Shown in pieces: positions 18,492 through 26,377 of a stretch of DNA of 64,000 nucleotides (the first letter of the stretch is position 1; each line of letters starts with the position of its first letter). The position numbers and the translations under genes were made by a program. The notes beneath the pieces were generated by a model. That model was not told the origin of the DNA and ran no database searches. It saw only the letters and a program-made list of their open reading frames with translations. Source of the DNA: Marinomonas sp. TW1 (GTDB lineage Bacteria; Pseudomonadota; Gammaproteobacteria; Pseudomonadales; Marinomonadaceae); NCBI RefSeq assembly GCF_001625355.1, contig NZ_JSEE01000006.1, positions 124,001 through 188,000 on the forward strand, in the 5' to 3' direction.

Positions 18492-19505
18492 TTATTTTGT
18501 GGCGGTCAGTTGCGCCAACCAATCATCCATCGCCTGTAAGTATGCTTTTCTGGCCGTTTCATGAGACAGGTACAAATCATGGAAGCCTTTATCAATCACC
18601 GCTTCAGTGAGGTTGGTAAAGCTGTTTTCAGCAGCTTGTTTCATGCTGTCTACGTCCAGTACGCCATCGCCTTGTTGCGTTTCGGCCACGCTGTCTTTGC
18701 CAATGGTGCTGATTTTGGAACGACAGAATAAGGTCGGTATGCTGAGACTTTGTTGCGCTAAATTACGTTGTGCCAGAATAATTTCCCTTAGCCAATGAAA
18801 GGATAGATCAAAGCCTTCGGCAGGTTTCCAGTCGAGTCGATAATCCCATTCTCCACCAAAACGACGATGTAAGCTTTTGGCATAAGTGGTGATTTTTTTA
18901 GCGCGCAAATAAGAGAAAGGCAATGCTGATACCAATATACGGATCGGCCAACTGATGCGATTTAGCACCGCTGGTGGAAATGGCAACGCCAGAAAAGGGC
19001 TGTTGAGCATTAAGCCGATCACGTCAGGGAACGGCATTTGGTAATGGCTTTCTCGTTCCGGCAAAGCATAAGGCTGTGCCAAATAGGTGGAGACCACCAG
19101 GCCGCCCGTTGAGTGAGCCAAGATAATTACTTGTTCAACACCATCTTGTTTCATGGTCGCCAAAGCAATGTCCAAATCTTGACTGTATTGTTCTACCGAG
19201 TCACACCAGTTTGGTGGCGTTGTTGGGCGAATCGAGCGTCCATAGCCTTGCAAATCTACCGCGTAAAAGCGGTAACCTTGATCAACAAAGTGTTGCGCTA
19301 AGCCAGTTTGGTAAAAATAATCCGTGTAGCCGTGTACATACAAAATGGCTTTGCTGGCCTGTTGATTCCCTAAGTGATGAATCAAAGTGGTGTGCACTTG
19401 TGTTTTAGGGCCAGCGAAAGCAAAGGTTCGATAATAGAAGTCCGCGCCCAATTGGTCTTCACCTTGATTCAGTAAACGCCAAGCTTGTCCTAATGGTGCG
19501 CTCAT
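18492..19505 (-). CDS. Alpha/beta hydrolase (serine aminopeptidase S33 / lysophospholipase-like)
   Basis: A 337-residue hydrolase. It has ILYVHGYTDYFYQTGLAQHF with the HG oxyanion motif, the DLQGYGRS strand, and the nucleophile serine in AHSTGGLVVSTYL. The catalytic histidine is probably in IDKGFHDLYLSHE. A cap region of about 80 residues follows the nucleophile. The fold matches monoglyceride lipase or lysophospholipase-like S33 enzymes. The substrate cannot be assigned. Confidence 0.88.
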   Translation of the reverse strand: MSAPLGQAWRLLNQGEDQLGADFYYRTFAFAGPKTQVHTTLIHHLGNQQASKAILYVHGYTDYFYQTGLAQHFVDQGYRFYAVDLQGYGRSIRPTTPPNWCDSVEQYSQDLDIALATMKQDGVEQVIILAHSTGGLVVSTYLAQPYALPERESHYQMPFPDVIGLMLNSPFLALPFPPAVLNRISWPIRILVSALPFSYLRAKKITTYAKSLHRRFGGEWDYRLDWKPAEGFDLSFHWLREIILAQRNLAQQSLSIPTLFCRSKISTIGKDSVAETQQGDGVLDVDSMKQAAENSFTNLTEAVIDKGFHDLYLSHETARKAYLQAMDDWLAQLTATK

Positions 19506-19547
19506 GGAGGCTTCTCTTGTTTGTTGATGAGTATTCGTTACATAGTA

Positions 19548-19835
19548 TTAGTTGAACAGGTTTTTGCCTAACTGATCGATGGTCAGTTTGGCTTTACGAA
19601 CAGTGATTTCAATGCATTCATCACGGTTTGGCATTAGGTCTGAACGAATGAAGTTATGTCTTTTTTGCTCTTCGCCTTCTCCTAAGGTGATGGTGGCCGC
19701 CACGCGGTATTGGCCGCCATCTTTCATTGGCGAAGGGATAATTTGGTAGCCATTATATTCAATGGCGTCTTCGGTTTTCTCTGCCGCCGCTTCACCACCT
19801 GAAAACAGCCCTTTTAGACCAGATAAAATACCCAT
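19548..19835 (-). CDS. HlyU-family protein
   Basis: A 95-residue protein with the HlyU_fam pattern: a short Gly-rich N-terminus (GLKGLFSGG), YNGYQIIPSPMKDGGQYRVAATI, then HNFIRSDLMPNRDECIEITVRKAKLTIDQLG. It belongs to the Pfam family named after a proposed hemolysin activator. This is not the ArsR-type HlyU of Vibrio, and no helix-turn-helix is apparent here. The start follows GGAGAAG. The function is uncertain. Confidence 0.82.
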   Translation of the reverse strand: MGILSGLKGLFSGGEAAAEKTEDAIEYNGYQIIPSPMKDGGQYRVAATITLGEGEEQKRHNFIRSDLMPNRDECIEITVRKAKLTIDQLGKNLFN

Positions 19836-20232
19836 TGGTTTCTTCTCCTAATTGTTATGGTGGTTATTCTTCGGGGATTTGTCTCATTAGTCAAATACCG
19901 ATTGTCTGTTGTGTCTCAATCTTAGGTGAAATTCCGTTATACTCTTGGTTAAGGAAGGTGCGAATAAGTCTTCTGAACATCAGTCTTATCAGAGAAATGG
20001 CCTATCAAGGCAAGAGTGAGCAGGAATGTTAATACCTTTCAATCACTCTTAACACAGAGAGGCCGTTTCTCTAAAAGACCCGAAGGGCGTGAGCTAAGCT
20101 CTCTTTATTCTTTGTTAAGCTTCTTGCCAATATGTTCATATTGGACGGCGAAACTTGCCTCGAATACAAGAGAGTTATCCACACGCTGAAGTCAGTGGAC
20201 TTGTTCGTACCTTCCTTAATTCAAACAAGGTG
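19836..20232. other. Intergenic region before VF530 gene, structured
   Basis: A 397-bp gap. It contains a nested inverted repeat at 19991-20072 and a perfect 8-bp hairpin at 20127-20144 (CCAATATG, TT, CATATTGG). A 65-codon plus-strand frame starting at 19835 has no protein-like character and no supporting homology that I recognise. An untranslated RNA or long VF530 leader is possible. Confidence 0.6.
19991..20072. repeat. Nested inverted repeat
   Basis: The outer arms AGAGAAATGGCCT and AGGCCGTTTCTCT pair at 12 of 13 positions. The inner arms AAGAGTGA (20012-20019) and TCACTCTT (20043-20050) pair perfectly. The whole folds into an 82-nt rod with an internal loop. No T-run follows. Confidence 0.75.
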
Positions 20233-20457
20233 ATGAAATTGAAAGAAACACAAAACAACAATCCTCTTCATGGGGTGACATTAGAGAAAATGGTAACCGA
20301 TCTTCAGGCTCACTTCGGATGGGAAGAATTGTCTTTTTTGGTGAACATTAACTGCTTTAAAAAAGACCCTTCGGTTAAATCGAGTTTAAAGTTTTTGCGT
20401 CGTACGCCTTGGGCCCGTGAAAAAGTTGAAGCGCTTTATATCAACACGTTCTACTAG
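20233..20457 (+). CDS. VF530 family DNA-binding protein (DUF2132)
   Basis: A 74-residue basic protein with the VF530 sequence pattern [34 protein letters not shown] and [20 protein letters not shown]. Structural work on the family gave a helical fold related to DNA-binding domains, and the cellular role is not established. ATG 20233 (AAGG upstream) gives the normal family length; a longer reading from 20155 adds a segment unlike the family. It converges with a GGDEF gene 4 bp away. Confidence 0.9.
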   Translation: MKLKETQNNNPLHGVTLEKMVTDLQAHFGWEELSFLVNINCFKKDPSVKSSLKFLRRTPWAREKVEALYINTFY

Positions 20458-20480
20458 CGGATTAATTGATTTCATCCGCT
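20456..20480. terminator. Hairpin between convergent VF530 and GGDEF genes
   Basis: AGCGGAT and ATCCGCT pair perfectly around an 11-nt loop. The hairpin overlaps both gene ends, and a T-run is lacking. It may end both transcripts weakly. Confidence 0.45.
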
Positions 20481-21508
20481 AGATCGCTGTGGTGTACCAG
20501 ATTACGGCCTTTGTGTTTTGCTGAGTAAAGGTTTTTGTCGGCCGCTTTGAGGAATTTTCTAAACGAGTGGCCTTGTTGTAATTTGGCGATGCCTATACTG
20601 ACGGTAATTTTGATTTGATGTTGGCTGGCTCGAAACACGCTGTGTTCAACGCGTGCACGTATGTTTTCAGCAAAATCATAGGCTTGGGTGGCTGATGCAT
20701 CTTTTAAAATAATGAGGAATTCCTCCCCTCCAATGCGATACACATTGTCTTTATCAGCATAAAACTGCAGTAATTCAGATAATTCGATGAGTACTTGATC
20801 GCCCACTTCATGACCACATTCGTCATTCACCGTTTTGAAAAAATCAATGTCAACAACGAGCAGTCGTGTGGCCCATTCCGTATCAATGTAAAGGTTTTGG
20901 GTTTCGCGATTAAAGTGATCGAAGAAGAGTTTTAAAGCGTGGCGATTTTTAGCACCAGTGAGTGGATCCTCAAACGCCATTTTAGCCAATAACTGGTTGT
21001 TTTGTGTCTGTTGTAATTCATAGAGATAACAAACGCCGTAGATCATGAAATAGGCCAGCACAAAGTTGAGAATGGAGCGGTATTGAATAAAACTGTCAGT
21101 ATCTGATCGGTAATAAATAATAAAGATGGCAGGGAAAGACGCCAAAATGGTGTAGCAAAGTCCCGCTTTTGCACCACCGAGTAAACAGAAAATAGCCGGT
21201 AATAAAATAAGCCAGTAGATGGAGCCTGCTCTTAAGTCGGCAAAAGCAAAGGCCAGAATAGCAGTACAACAAAGCGTGATGATAAAGACATGTCGATGCC
21301 ATGCTTTACTTTGGTTGTGGTAAGACACCCAGAAAAAATAAAAGTTAAGCGCGGCGAGCACCACTTGAAATCCGCCTAAGATTCTTTGCTCTAACATAAA
21401 GCTATTAAGCAGGCAGAAAAACAGAATAATGATGCCTGTACTTAAGCTCAGCCATTTGTGAAGCGTATTACGAGTCGCGTTAAATATGGAGTTGGTAACA
21501 GGGCTCAT
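20462..21508 (-). CDS. Membrane-bound diguanylate cyclase (GGDEF)
   Basis: A 348-residue protein with about six membrane segments in residues 20-170, a short linker, and a GGDEF domain (about 178-340). The active site reads RIGGEEF, a functional variant. DPLTGAKNRHAL and VVDIDFFKTVNDECGHEVGDQVL match catalytic GGDEF domains. No RxxD inhibitory site precedes the motif (ADKD stands there). It probably makes cyclic di-GMP in response to an unknown membrane signal. Confidence 0.93.
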   Translation of the reverse strand: MSPVTNSIFNATRNTLHKWLSLSTGIIILFFCLLNSFMLEQRILGGFQVVLAALNFYFFWVSYHNQSKAWHRHVFIITLCCTAILAFAFADLRAGSIYWLILLPAIFCLLGGAKAGLCYTILASFPAIFIIYYRSDTDSFIQYRSILNFVLAYFMIYGVCYLYELQQTQNNQLLAKMAFEDPLTGAKNRHALKLFFDHFNRETQNLYIDTEWATRLLVVDIDFFKTVNDECGHEVGDQVLIELSELLQFYADKDNVYRIGGEEFLIILKDASATQAYDFAENIRARVEHSVFRASQHQIKITVSIGIAKLQQGHSFRKFLKAADKNLYSAKHKGRNLVHHSDLADEIN

Positions 21509-21587
21509 TTATCTACATCTCAAAGAAAAATAAGGACGATCAAATTCAAGATCCATATTCTCTCTCAAAAGACTAGATGAGTTTTAC

Positions 21588-22064
21588 TTATTTAAGTAAC
21601 AAATTGTTATCTATCGGTGTGAAGTGGGTTGCAGCTTGAATCAATGATTGTGCTGTTAAGGCTTCAACGCCAAAGACTTCTACTTTGGTTTGATGTTTAT
21701 TGATCAAGGTTTTGGCCAGTAGATCAAAGTCGCCATCACCAGATGCCAACACTAATACATCCGCATCACGACCGTACTCTAAAGCGTCAATGGTAATACC
21801 CACATCCCAATCCCCTTTAGCGGAACCATCAGCGCGTTGAATAAAGGGCTTTAATTTCACCTCGAAGCCAATGGCACGCAATATATTTTGGAACTGGCGT
21901 TGTTTTTCATCCCCTCGATCAATGGCATACGCGATGGCTTTGACAACCTGTCTATCGGCCGTTATTTGTCGCCAAAACGCATTGTAGTCAAAGGAACGGC
22001 CAAAGCTGTGGCGGGTGGTGTAATAAATATTTTGGACGTCGACTAAGATGGTCACGTTTTGCAT
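21588..22064 (-). CDS. NYN-domain (LabA/DUF88) putative ribonuclease
   Basis: A 158-residue PIN-like protein. Acidic active-site positions are visible in TILVDVQNIYY (D9), GDWDVGITIDAL and LASGDGDFDLLAK. NYN domains resemble PIN nucleases and are thought to act on RNA. No second domain is present. It lies upstream of a membrane GGDEF gene on the same strand, 79 bp away, and may share its transcript. Confidence 0.9.
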   Translation of the reverse strand: MQNVTILVDVQNIYYTTRHSFGRSFDYNAFWRQITADRQVVKAIAYAIDRGDEKQRQFQNILRAIGFEVKLKPFIQRADGSAKGDWDVGITIDALEYGRDADVLVLASGDGDFDLLAKTLINKHQTKVEVFGVEALTAQSLIQAATHFTPIDNNLLLK

Positions 22065-22105
22065 TGCAAGCTCCTGTATGGCTCGATTGGTAATTTAAGC
22101 CACTG

Positions 22106-23026
22106 TTAGTTAGCTGGCAAGGTGACCTTTAGCTTGGTCTGTTGTGCCAACATTTTTTGCTCTGCGATTAACGTTAGTTGTTTTAAATTCATCGCGTCAC
22201 TGGGTGAAAATATCAGTGACAGAGTCGTTGGCTCTAATAAATATTGATCAAGTGTACGTGCTAGATCCAAAGCGTTAGAACTAGCTTGTGGAGCAAGTTT
22301 GAGTTGATCCATTAACTGGCTAAGCTTGAGGATTCGCCACTCATTTGGGTGTTGTGTCCAATCACCAGAAAGATGTTGAAGTAATCCCGTATCTTGGTAG
22401 GTGATGCTAAGCTGTTCAATACTAAGCTGTTCCCCATAGAGATATAAAATGGCTTCGGGCTGGCCTAATGCCACGGACGCTAACAAGTCAGTACGAAGAT
22501 CCACTAATGAGAGATCCTGTTTTGACACTTGTGTGTGGCTGATGACATCTAGCTTACCCGCGTCTTTGATGTCTAAATTCAGATGAGATTCTAGAGTGTC
22601 ACCCTCCAAAGTAGACTGAAAAGAACCCTTGCCTAAGACGTGTTTGAGTCCCGCTTGTCGGAATAAGGCCGCCGTCTCTCGTGAGAGCTGATTAACCGGT
22701 GTCTCTTTTATCCAAAAATCCACGTCTAGATTGGGTTGCTTGAATAAGTAAGAGTTGAACGAAATGCGAGCGAAATTGAGCCAAGGTGCAGAGTTGGGAC
22801 CAAAGCGCACATTTTCTAATGACGGTGTGAGTGTAAATGGATCAAGGTGCACAGAGTCATATTCGATAAGGGCTTGCAGCCCTGCGTTGGTAATGCGTTG
22901 TTGAATTTTTTCTTCGGCGTATTCTGCGCCAAATTTTTGGATTAAATACAGAGCAAAAATGACGGCGCAGGCCGCGAGAATCAAAAAAGAGACAGTCTTT
23001 GCCATCTTGGGCATGAAATTATTCAA
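22106..23026 (-). CDS. Hypothetical membrane-anchored protein
   Basis: A 306-residue protein I do not recognise. It has one N-terminal membrane segment (about 10-28) followed by roughly 275 soluble residues. These are rich in alternating hydrophobic beta-strand patterns (YDSVHLDPFTLTPSLENVRFG and similar), as in periplasmic AsmA- or DUF748-like proteins. That likeness is only structural impression. It lies 41 bp before the NYN gene on the same strand and is divergent from the RNase J-like gene. Confidence 0.7.
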   Translation of the reverse strand: MNNFMPKMAKTVSFLILAACAVIFALYLIQKFGAEYAEEKIQQRITNAGLQALIEYDSVHLDPFTLTPSLENVRFGPNSAPWLNFARISFNSYLFKQPNLDVDFWIKETPVNQLSRETAALFRQAGLKHVLGKGSFQSTLEGDTLESHLNLDIKDAGKLDVISHTQVSKQDLSLVDLRTDLLASVALGQPEAILYLYGEQLSIEQLSITYQDTGLLQHLSGDWTQHPNEWRILKLSQLMDQLKLAPQASSNALDLARTLDQYLLEPTTLSLIFSPSDAMNLKQLTLIAEQKMLAQQTKLKVTLPAN

Positions 23027-23160
23027 ACGTATTTTCCATCGTGGTGCGTAGGTGAATTAGCGGCAACATAATCCCAACAAGATATGTTGCTAGACAGGCT
23101 GTGATCTTATCGGAAAGTACGTAGTATAGGAAAGACAAAGCTTACCATTCTAGATTAACT

Positions 23161-23175
23161 GAGGAGGTTAATATC
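23161..23175 (+). promoter_or_regulatory. Strong ribosome binding site in front of a non-standard start codon
   Basis: GAGGAGG (23161-23167) is followed after 5 nt by ATC (23173), in frame with the RNase J-like protein. From the in-frame stop TAG at 23122 to the first ATG at 23242, no ATG, GTG or TTG occurs in this frame. ATC is therefore the best-placed candidate start. Confidence 0.5.
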
Positions 23176-24525
23176 CGTCATTTAGTACCGTCGTCACAGG
23201 ATTTATGGTTTTTACCCTTAGGTGGCACAGGTGAAATCGGTATGAACATGAATCTTTATGGGCATGACGGGCAATGGTTGATGGTGGATTGCGGTGTGTC
23301 TTTTAATGAGCCTTTATTGTCTCAAGATGCCCTGACATCCGAAGTGGTTAGCGCGGATCCTAGCTTTATCAGTGAACAAAAAGAGCGTCTAGCTGGTATG
23401 GTCATCACCCATGCGCATGAAGACCATGTCGGGGCGGTGCCTTATCTATGGCGGCGCTTCAAATGCCCTGTGTACACGACCCGTTTTACCGCTGAAGTAT
23501 TGCGCCGTAAATTGGCTCAAGCTGGCTTAGAGCAAGATGTGCCCATTATTATTGTGGAAGACAGTGAGAGCAAACGGATTGGTTCGTTTCAGGTCACTTG
23601 GTTGGCCTTAACCCACTCCATGCCTGACGCTTTTTCAGTGACCATTGATACGCCAGCCGGACGAGTGTTTCATACTGGTGATTGGAAAATCGACAAACAA
23701 CCTGTGGTTGGAGAAGGCTTTGTGGCCAGTCGCTTTAGTGCGTTAGCGAAGCAAAATGTGCTCGCCATGGTGTGCGATTCAACCAATGCACTGCAAGCGG
23801 GCCATTCCCTTTCTGAAAGCGACTGTTACCAAGGCTTGTTAGCGGCCATTAAAGAGGAAAAAAATCGTGTGGTGGTTGGCTGCTTTAGCAGTAATCTGGC
23901 GCGTTTGGTGTCGCTTGGTCGAGTGGCACAAGAAACGGGGCGTTACCTGGCGTTAATTGGTCGTTCTTTGCTGAATATGGTCAGTATTGCCCGTGCGACA
24001 GGTCATTGGCCTGAGGATTTGCCTTTAATCGACGCCGCGCATATTGGTTATTTACCCCGAGAAGAAGTGCTGGCGGTGGCGACCGGCAGTCAAGGTGAGC
24101 CAAGAGCAACCTTGAATCGCCTTGCCGCGAATAATTGTTTTGATTTGACGCTGGAAGCCGGTGATCTGGTGCTGTTTTCCGCCATGATGATTCCGGGCAA
24201 TGAAAACGACATTATGCGTTTGGTTAGTCAATTTAAAGGGCAAAAAATTCGCACCTTACAGCAGCAAGATACAGACTTACCCATTCATGTGAGTGGTCAC
24301 CCTTATCAGGATGAATTGCGACAACTGTACTCTTGGGTTCAGCCGGAAATCGCCATACCCGTTCATGGGGAGGCGGCGCACTTGGCCGCCAATGCCGAGG
24401 TTGCCAAAGCCAGTCATGTACCAAGGCAGCTGGTTGGAAAAAATGGCGACCTGTATCAACTTGCGCCGAATGTTACTGTGATACGCCAAGCCGTAAAAAC
24501 CGGCCGCATTGCCTTACTGCGTTAG
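23173..24525 (+). CDS. RNase J-like metallo-beta-lactamase/beta-CASP ribonuclease
   Basis: A protein of about 450 residues with the metallo-beta-lactamase motif THAHEDHVGAVPYLW, HTGDWKID, and the beta-CASP region ending in HVSGHPYQDELRQL and PVHGEA. It is shorter than Bacillus RNase J, lacking the C-terminal domain, as is usual for the gammaproteobacterial members. It is predicted to cut or trim RNA. The conserved opening LWFLPLGGTGEIGMN lies upstream of the first ATG (23242). The reading frame therefore begins before it, probably at ATC 23173 behind a perfect ribosome binding site. If 23242 were used, the first beta strand would be lost. The 3' end overlaps epmB by 4 bp. Confidence 0.88.
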   Translation: MRHLVPSSQDLWFLPLGGTGEIGMNMNLYGHDGQWLMVDCGVSFNEPLLSQDALTSEVVSADPSFISEQKERLAGMVITHAHEDHVGAVPYLWRRFKCPVYTTRFTAEVLRRKLAQAGLEQDVPIIIVEDSESKRIGSFQVTWLALTHSMPDAFSVTIDTPAGRVFHTGDWKIDKQPVVGEGFVASRFSALAKQNVLAMVCDSTNALQAGHSLSESDCYQGLLAAIKEEKNRVVVGCFSSNLARLVSLGRVAQETGRYLALIGRSLLNMVSIARATGHWPEDLPLIDAAHIGYLPREEVLAVATGSQGEPRATLNRLAANNCFDLTLEAGDLVLFSAMMIPGNENDIMRLVSQFKGQKIRTLQQQDTDLPIHVSGHPYQDELRQLYSWVQPEIAIPVHGEAAHLAANAEVAKASHVPRQLVGKNGDLYQLAPNVTVIRQAVKTGRIALLR

Positions 24526-25556
24526 TTGGATTCAAAGATGGGCGCAAACACCGTTTTGGCAGTTTTGCCGGGAATCTCTTTGGCGAGTCTCGGGACCAAA
24601 TATCCTGGTAATTCGGCGGCGACCTTGCCCATCAGTTGCTGCGCCGCTTCAACGGAAATGTCGAAGTGTGCCGCCCCCGCAACGGGATCGAGTGTAAACA
24701 GGTAATAAGGCAAAATGCCGGCCGAGAACACCGCTTCGCTTAAATCCACTTGCGCTTGCACCGTATCGTTAATGTCCTTAAGTAGCACACCTTGATTTAA
24801 TAAAGTGACACCGGCGCTTTTGAGTCTAAAAGCCGCTTCCATGACTTCTTGATCGACTTCATTAGCATGATTGATGTGCCACACCATAACGATGTCTAAA
24901 CGGCTTTTGGCAAAACTGGTGAGTAAGGCATCGCAAATGCGAGCCGGGATGACCACAGGAAGACGTGAATGAATGCGTAAGCGTTTGATTTGCGGTAAGG
25001 CTTCTAACTTGAGCAGCTTATCCGCTAATAAGGAATCCTTCATCATCAGTGGGTCACCGCCACTTAAAATGACTTCATTGACCTCTGGATGAGCTTCTAG
25101 ATAGTCGATCACACTTTGCCATTCGGCTTGTGCTAATTGATTATCACCATAAGGGAAATGGCGCCGAAAACAGTAGCGACAGTTTATCGCACAGGTGCCT
25201 GTGGTAATGACCAGCAGACGGCGTTTGTACTTATGGACAATGGCTTTTTGTGGCGTGTGCTCCGCTTCGTCTAACGGATCCGCGGTATAACCGGAAACCC
25301 TCTGCATTTCGCGTGGACTGGGAAGGATTTGCTTCAATAAGGGGTCGTCAGGGTTGCCGTATTCGATGCGTGATAAATAGGGACGAGGGGCTAACAGACG
25401 AAAACTTTGGTGCGCTGCCATGCCTTGAGGAATCAAGTCTTTTGGTAATCCCAGATGGTCAATGAGCTCAGGTAAGGAAGTAATCGCCTGAGTAAGGTGT
25501 TCGGGCCAAGTTAGCGTCTGTTCAGTTTGAATTGGTATCACGTCAAATATCTGCAA
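24522..25556 (-). CDS. epmB: EF-P beta-lysylation protein EpmB (lysine 2,3-aminomutase-like)
   Basis: A 344-residue radical SAM enzyme. The iron-sulfur cluster cysteines are C122, C126 and C129 in TGTCAINCRYCFRR. SGGDPLMMKD and the PLP-binding C-terminal part follow. It converts (S)-alpha-lysine to (R)-beta-lysine, which EpmA attaches to elongation factor P. Its length equals E. coli EpmB and is shorter than clostridial aminomutases. It is divergent from efp across 179 bp that contain a 16-bp inverted repeat. EpmA is encoded 9 kb away. Confidence 0.96.
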   Translation of the reverse strand: MQIFDVIPIQTEQTLTWPEHLTQAITSLPELIDHLGLPKDLIPQGMAAHQSFRLLAPRPYLSRIEYGNPDDPLLKQILPSPREMQRVSGYTADPLDEAEHTPQKAIVHKYKRRLLVITTGTCAINCRYCFRRHFPYGDNQLAQAEWQSVIDYLEAHPEVNEVILSGGDPLMMKDSLLADKLLKLEALPQIKRLRIHSRLPVVIPARICDALLTSFAKSRLDIVMVWHINHANEVDQEVMEAAFRLKSAGVTLLNQGVLLKDINDTVQAQVDLSEAVFSAGILPYYLFTLDPVAGAAHFDISVEAAQQLMGKVAAELPGYLVPRLAKEIPGKTAKTVFAPIFESN

Positions 25557-25620
25557 AATTGAGTTAATTTAGGTTATGATTGCGCCAACGAATTTCGGCC
25601 AATGAGGCCTTTGGCTCATA

Positions 25621-25678
25621 AAGATCTCTGCAAACGCTATTTTATAATGAATGACATAAAAACGTTTGCAGAGATCTT
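25621..25678. repeat. Perfect 16-bp inverted repeat in the epmB-efp promoter region
   Basis: AAGATCTCTGCAAACG (25621-25636) and CGTTTGCAGAGATCTT (25663-25678) are perfect complements separated by 26 AT-rich bases. Those bases contain TATAAT (25643-25648), which could be the -10 of efp; no good -35 is seen at the right spacing. It may be a paired operator or an mRNA leader hairpin. Confidence 0.85.
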
Positions 25679-25735
25679 AGACTGACATGATACGCCAGTC
25701 AGAGCTTTTTCTCTAAACATATACGGTGAGGATGT

Positions 25736-26311
25736 ATGGCTAATATTTCTACCAGTGACATGCGCGGCGGCACAAAAGTAATGGTTGATGGCGATCCATG
25801 TGCAGTTTTGGATAACGAACACGTAAAACCCGGTAAAGGCCAAGCTTTTAACCGTTTAAAGTTACGTAACCTTAAAACCGGTCGTGTTTGGGAACGTACC
25901 TTTAAGTCTGGTGATACCTTGGAAGCGGCTGATGTAATGGATACCGATATGGAATACCTTTACACAGACGGTGAGTTTTGGCACTTCATGGCAATTGATG
26001 GCTCTTTTGAGCAACATGCTGCGGATGAAAATGCCATTGCTGATACAAAGCATTGGTTGAAGGAACAAGAGAAATACGTTGTGACTTTATACAATGGTGC
26101 GCCACTGGCGGTCACGCCACCTAACTTTATCGAGTTAGAAGTGGTGGAAACGGATCCAGGTGTGAAAGGTGATACGGCGAACGGTGGCTCTAAACCGGCT
26201 TTCCTGACCACGGGCGCTATGGTTCGCGTGCCTTTGTTTATTAATATTGGTGAAGTCTTGCGTGTGGATACTCGTACTGGTGAATACGTTTCTCGTGCGA
26301 CGGGCAAATAA
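25736..26311 (+). CDS. efp: Elongation factor P
   Basis: A 191-residue three-domain translation factor that relieves ribosome stalling at polyproline stretches. The modification loop is [10 protein letters not shown], with K34 as the site of beta-lysylation, matching the presence of epmB and epmA in the window. The KOW-like N-terminal domain and two OB domains are complete, ending in the usual [10 protein letters not shown]. The start follows GAGGATGT. A terminator lies 29 bp after the stop. Confidence 0.97.
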   Translation: MANISTSDMRGGTKVMVDGDPCAVLDNEHVKPGKGQAFNRLKLRNLKTGRVWERTFKSGDTLEAADVMDTDMEYLYTDGEFWHFMAIDGSFEQHAADENAIADTKHWLKEQEKYVVTLYNGAPLAVTPPNFIELEVVETDPGVKGDTANGGSKPAFLTTGAMVRVPLFINIGEVLRVDTRTGEYVSRATGK

Positions 26312-26340
26312 GCCTTGTTAGCACAGTAGGATCGAAGAGA

Positions 26341-26366
26341 AAGGGAAGCGTCGGCTTCCCTTTTTT
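26341..26366 (+). terminator. Rho-independent terminator of efp
   Basis: AAGGGAAGC and GCTTCCCTT form a 9-bp stem with a 4-nt loop, followed by T residues. It may also stop the convergent GMC oxidoreductase transcript. Confidence 0.9.
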
Positions 26367-26377
26367 ATGCCCGCGAT

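Noticed and set aside
19835..20032. A 65-codon plus-strand reading frame
   Set aside because: It starts at the edge of the HlyU-family gene, lacks a convincing ribosome binding site and runs into the inverted-repeat region; no protein-like pattern.
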